DNA from: Solidesulfovibrio magneticus
Lineage (GTDB): Bacteria; Desulfobacterota; Desulfovibrionia; Desulfovibrionales; Desulfovibrionaceae
DNA length: 7,103 nucleotides
Reading direction: 5' to 3'
NCBI GenBank assembly: GCA_002482565.1
Contig: DLGG01000069.1
Span: 29,529 to 36,631, forward strand
The stretch's first letter is position 1; each line of letters begins with the position of its first letter. The notes under the pieces are model-generated. The model saw only the letters and a program-made list of their open reading frames with translations, had not been told where the DNA came from and ran no database searches. Below are positions 5,846-7,103 of the stretch, one piece after another. A program made the translations under genes and the position numbers.

Positions 5846-5877
5846 CCCGCCGGCAACGAGGGCTTTTGCCGGCCGGG
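5846..5877 (+). other. Strong hairpin between riboswitch aptamer and cbiK
   Basis: GCCGGCAA (5849-5856) pairs perfectly with TTGCCGGC (5866-5873) around a 9-base loop, and CCC/GGG (5846-5848/5875-5877) extends the stem across one bulged C. It starts 9 bases after riboswitch P1. No T-tract follows, so it is not an intrinsic terminator. It may be part of the expression platform or a spacer that keeps the aptamer and the ribosome-binding-site hairpin apart. Confidence 0.7.
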
Positions 5878-5929
5878 ACGCGGCTTCGGGCATGGTATTG
5901 CTTCCCGTCCGTCCGCTATCCTCAAGAGC

Positions 5930-5947
5930 CCTCCATCTCCGTGGAGG
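5930..5947 (+). promoter_or_regulatory. Hairpin that masks the cbiK Shine-Dalgarno sequence
   Basis: CCTCC (5930-5934) is exactly complementary to GGAGG (5943-5947), the only good ribosome binding site of cbiK, with an 8-base loop between them. The cbiK ATG follows 9 bases later. Pairing would hide the ribosome binding site. Located downstream of a cobalamin riboswitch, it is the best candidate for the OFF-state expression platform, working on translation rather than transcription. Confidence 0.6.
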
Positions 5948-5956
5948 TTACCTGTC

Positions 5957-6859
5957 ATGCTTCGTCTGACTCGTCTTACGCATCTGGCGCGCATCGCTCT
6001 GTCCCTGTCCCTGGTCCTGGCCCTGACCGCCCCGGCCGCCGCCGGCCACGACGCCAAGAAGGAACCGAAAAAAGCCATCGTTGTCGCCGCGTTTGGCACC
6101 ACCGTGCCCGAAGCCGCCCCGGCCATCGAAAAGATGGTGGCCCGGGTCAAGGCCGCCTATCCCGGCGTGCCCGTGAGCCTGTGCTACACCGCCGCCATGA
6201 TCCGGGCCAAGCTGGCCAAGGACGGCAAACGCGTGCCCTCCCCGGCCGAGGCCCTGGCCGCCCTGCCCGATCAGGGCGTCACCGACGTGGCGCTATTCTC
6301 CCTGCAAACCGTTCCGGGCAGCGAGTACCACGACCTCGTGCGCACGGCTGCCGCGTTCTCGCGCATGCCCAAGGGTCTGTCCCGGGTCGAAGTGACCGCG
6401 CCGCTGTTGTTTGAGGCCGAGGATTTCGCCAAGGCCGCCGCCGCGCTGCTTGCGGCCGCGCCCAAGGACCGCAAGCCCGGCGAGGCCGTGGTCTTCGTCG
6501 GCCACGGCACGGAACATCCCGCCAACATGGCCTACCCGGCCCTGCAGTACAGCCTGTGGCGGCTGGACAAAAACGCCTTTGTCGCCACCGTGGAAGGCAC
6601 GCCCTCCTTTGACGACGTGGTGGCCGAACTCAAGGCCAAGAGCGTGAAAAAAGCCTGGCTCATCCCGCTTTTCGCCGTGGCCGGCGACCATGCCCGAAAC
6701 GACATGGCCGGCAAGGAGAAGGACTCCCTGGCCTCGACGCTGGCCGCCGCCGGCGTGGAGACCAAGGCCGTGCTGTCCGGCGCGGCCGAGAATGCCGGCG
6801 TGGCCGATATCTGGATCGAACACCTCAAGAAAACCTTCGACGCCCTGCCCGGGAAATAA
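5957..6859 (+). CDS. cbiK: Periplasmic sirohydrochlorin cobaltochelatase CbiK
   Basis: CbiK inserts Co2+ into sirohydrochlorin in the anaerobic cobalamin route. This 300-residue protein has a signal peptide (basic MLRLTRLTHLAR, hydrophobic core, cleavage near APAAAG at 25-30), so it is predicted to be periplasmic like CbiK-P of Desulfovibrio vulgaris. The chelatase domain starts with AIVVAAFGTT (40-49). Metal ligands by family spacing are His183 (VGHGTEHP), Glu213 (TVEGTP) and His245 (GDHARND); their 30 and 32 residue spacings equal those of Salmonella CbiK H145/E175/H207. His125 (GSEYHD) matches the position of the D. vulgaris heme-ligating histidine. The ATG at 5957 follows GGAGG by 9 bases; the frame is open back to 5636, but that part is the riboswitch. 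The next gene overlaps the stop codon by one base, so the two are translationally coupled. Confidence 0.95.
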   Translation: MLRLTRLTHLARIALSLSLVLALTAPAAAGHDAKKEPKKAIVVAAFGTTVPEAAPAIEKMVARVKAAYPGVPVSLCYTAAMIRAKLAKDGKRVPSPAEALAALPDQGVTDVALFSLQTVPGSEYHDLVRTAAAFSRMPKGLSRVEVTAPLLFEAEDFAKAAAALLAAAPKDRKPGEAVVFVGHGTEHPANMAYPALQYSLWRLDKNAFVATVEGTPSFDDVVAELKAKSVKKAWLIPLFAVAGDHARNDMAGKEKDSLASTLAAAGVETKAVLSGAAENAGVADIWIEHLKKTFDALPGK

Positions 6860-7103
6860 TGCCGCCGCACGCCTTCCCCCGGGGCGGGGTCCTGAAGCGG
6901 ACCCTGCCCCTTTTCCTGGCCGGACTGGCCGCCGTATGCGCCGCCTGTCTGGCCGGGGCCTATCCGGCCGCCCCGGGGGACGTGCTCGCCGTGCTGGCCC
7001 GGGCGGCCGGCTTTGCCGTCCCGGCCCCGGCCGATCCGGCCCTGCCCACGGTCGTCATGGAACTGCGGCTGACCCGGGCGCTTTTGGCCTACGGCGTGGG
7101 CGC
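6859..7103 (+). CDS. FecCD/BtuC-type ABC transporter permease (N-terminal part)
   Basis: The first 81 codons of an inner-membrane permease lie here; the rest is beyond the window. The ATG at 6859 overlaps the cbiK TAA stop as TAATG, typical of translational coupling. After a basic start (PRGG, KR) comes the first membrane helix (about residues 15-34, TLPLFLAGLAAVCAACLAGA). The periplasmic stretch contains the family feature G-D-V-L (40-43), and then the hallmark ELRLTRALLAYGVG (68-81), equivalent to the LRLPRxLLAxLVG motif of BtuC, FecD and HmuU. Full-length members have about 330 residues. The family moves cobalamin, siderophores or heme with a periplasmic binding protein and an ATPase. Position under a cobalamin riboswitch and behind cbiK points to a corrinoid, cobalt-tetrapyrrole or heme-like substrate, but sequence alone cannot decide. 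Confidence 0.93.
   Translation, partial: MPPHAFPRGGVLKRTLPLFLAGLAAVCAACLAGAYPAAPGDVLAVLARAAGFAVPAPADPALPTVVMELRLTRALLAYGVG

Noticed and set aside
5846..5877. An intrinsic transcription terminator below the riboswitch
   Set aside because: The hairpin is strong but no T-tract follows, so it is listed only as a hairpin.
5636..5956. An upstream start that would make CbiK 407 residues long
   Set aside because: The extra 107 codons cover the cobalamin riboswitch. The signal peptide and ribosome binding site fit the ATG at 5957.

Overview
The window reads as chromosomal DNA from a high-GC, Gram-negative sulfate reducer of the Desulfovibrionaceae, probably close to the Solidesulfovibrio / Desulfovibrio magneticus group. 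This is inferred from strong G/C third-position bias, a periplasmic-type CbiK cobaltochelatase with a signal peptide and the extra histidine known from Desulfovibrio vulgaris, and a GC-rich hairpin repeat of a type I associate with these genomes. No ribosomal RNA, tRNA, CRISPR array or transposase was found.

Layout. 1-225: the left edge carries at most the first codons of a minus-strand gene (weak call). It is followed by an array of four GGT-prefixed hairpins at 134-224 that ends next to the comEC stop codon. 226-2799 (minus): comEC/rec2, a DNA-uptake channel with a C-terminal metallo-beta-lactamase domain. 2800-3016: a divergent intergenic space with one good minus-strand promoter (comEC) and one plausible plus-strand promoter. 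3017-3999 (plus): a likely two-gene unit of a small, very cysteine-rich lipoprotein and a DJ-1/PfpI-family protein. 4000-4455: 456 bases without a convincing gene, containing a large imperfect hairpin at 4118-4176. 4456-4875 (plus): a small single-pass membrane protein of unknown function. 4876-5288: mostly non-coding on the plus strand, but the minus strand holds a 37-residue membrane microprotein (5129-5242) with its own intrinsic terminator directly after its stop codon. 5289-5639 (plus): a small exported protein of unknown function.

5636-7103 (plus): a cobalamin-controlled operon. A perfect TTGACA box overlaps the preceding stop codon. It is followed by a complete cobalamin riboswitch (about 5675-5836), a strong hairpin, and a hairpin that pairs the Shine-Dalgarno sequence of cbiK. 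The periplasmic sirohydrochlorin cobaltochelatase CbiK (5957-6859) follows, then, overlapping by one base, the start of a FecCD/BtuC-type ABC permease cut by the window end. The riboswitch ties the permease to corrinoid, cobalt or tetrapyrrole metabolism rather than to generic iron-siderophore uptake.

The observations most worth following are the hidden 37-residue gene with its terminator, the putative heme-ligand histidine in CbiK, the SD-masking hairpin below the riboswitch, the covarying hairpin array after comEC, and the CX3C-patterned lipoprotein.
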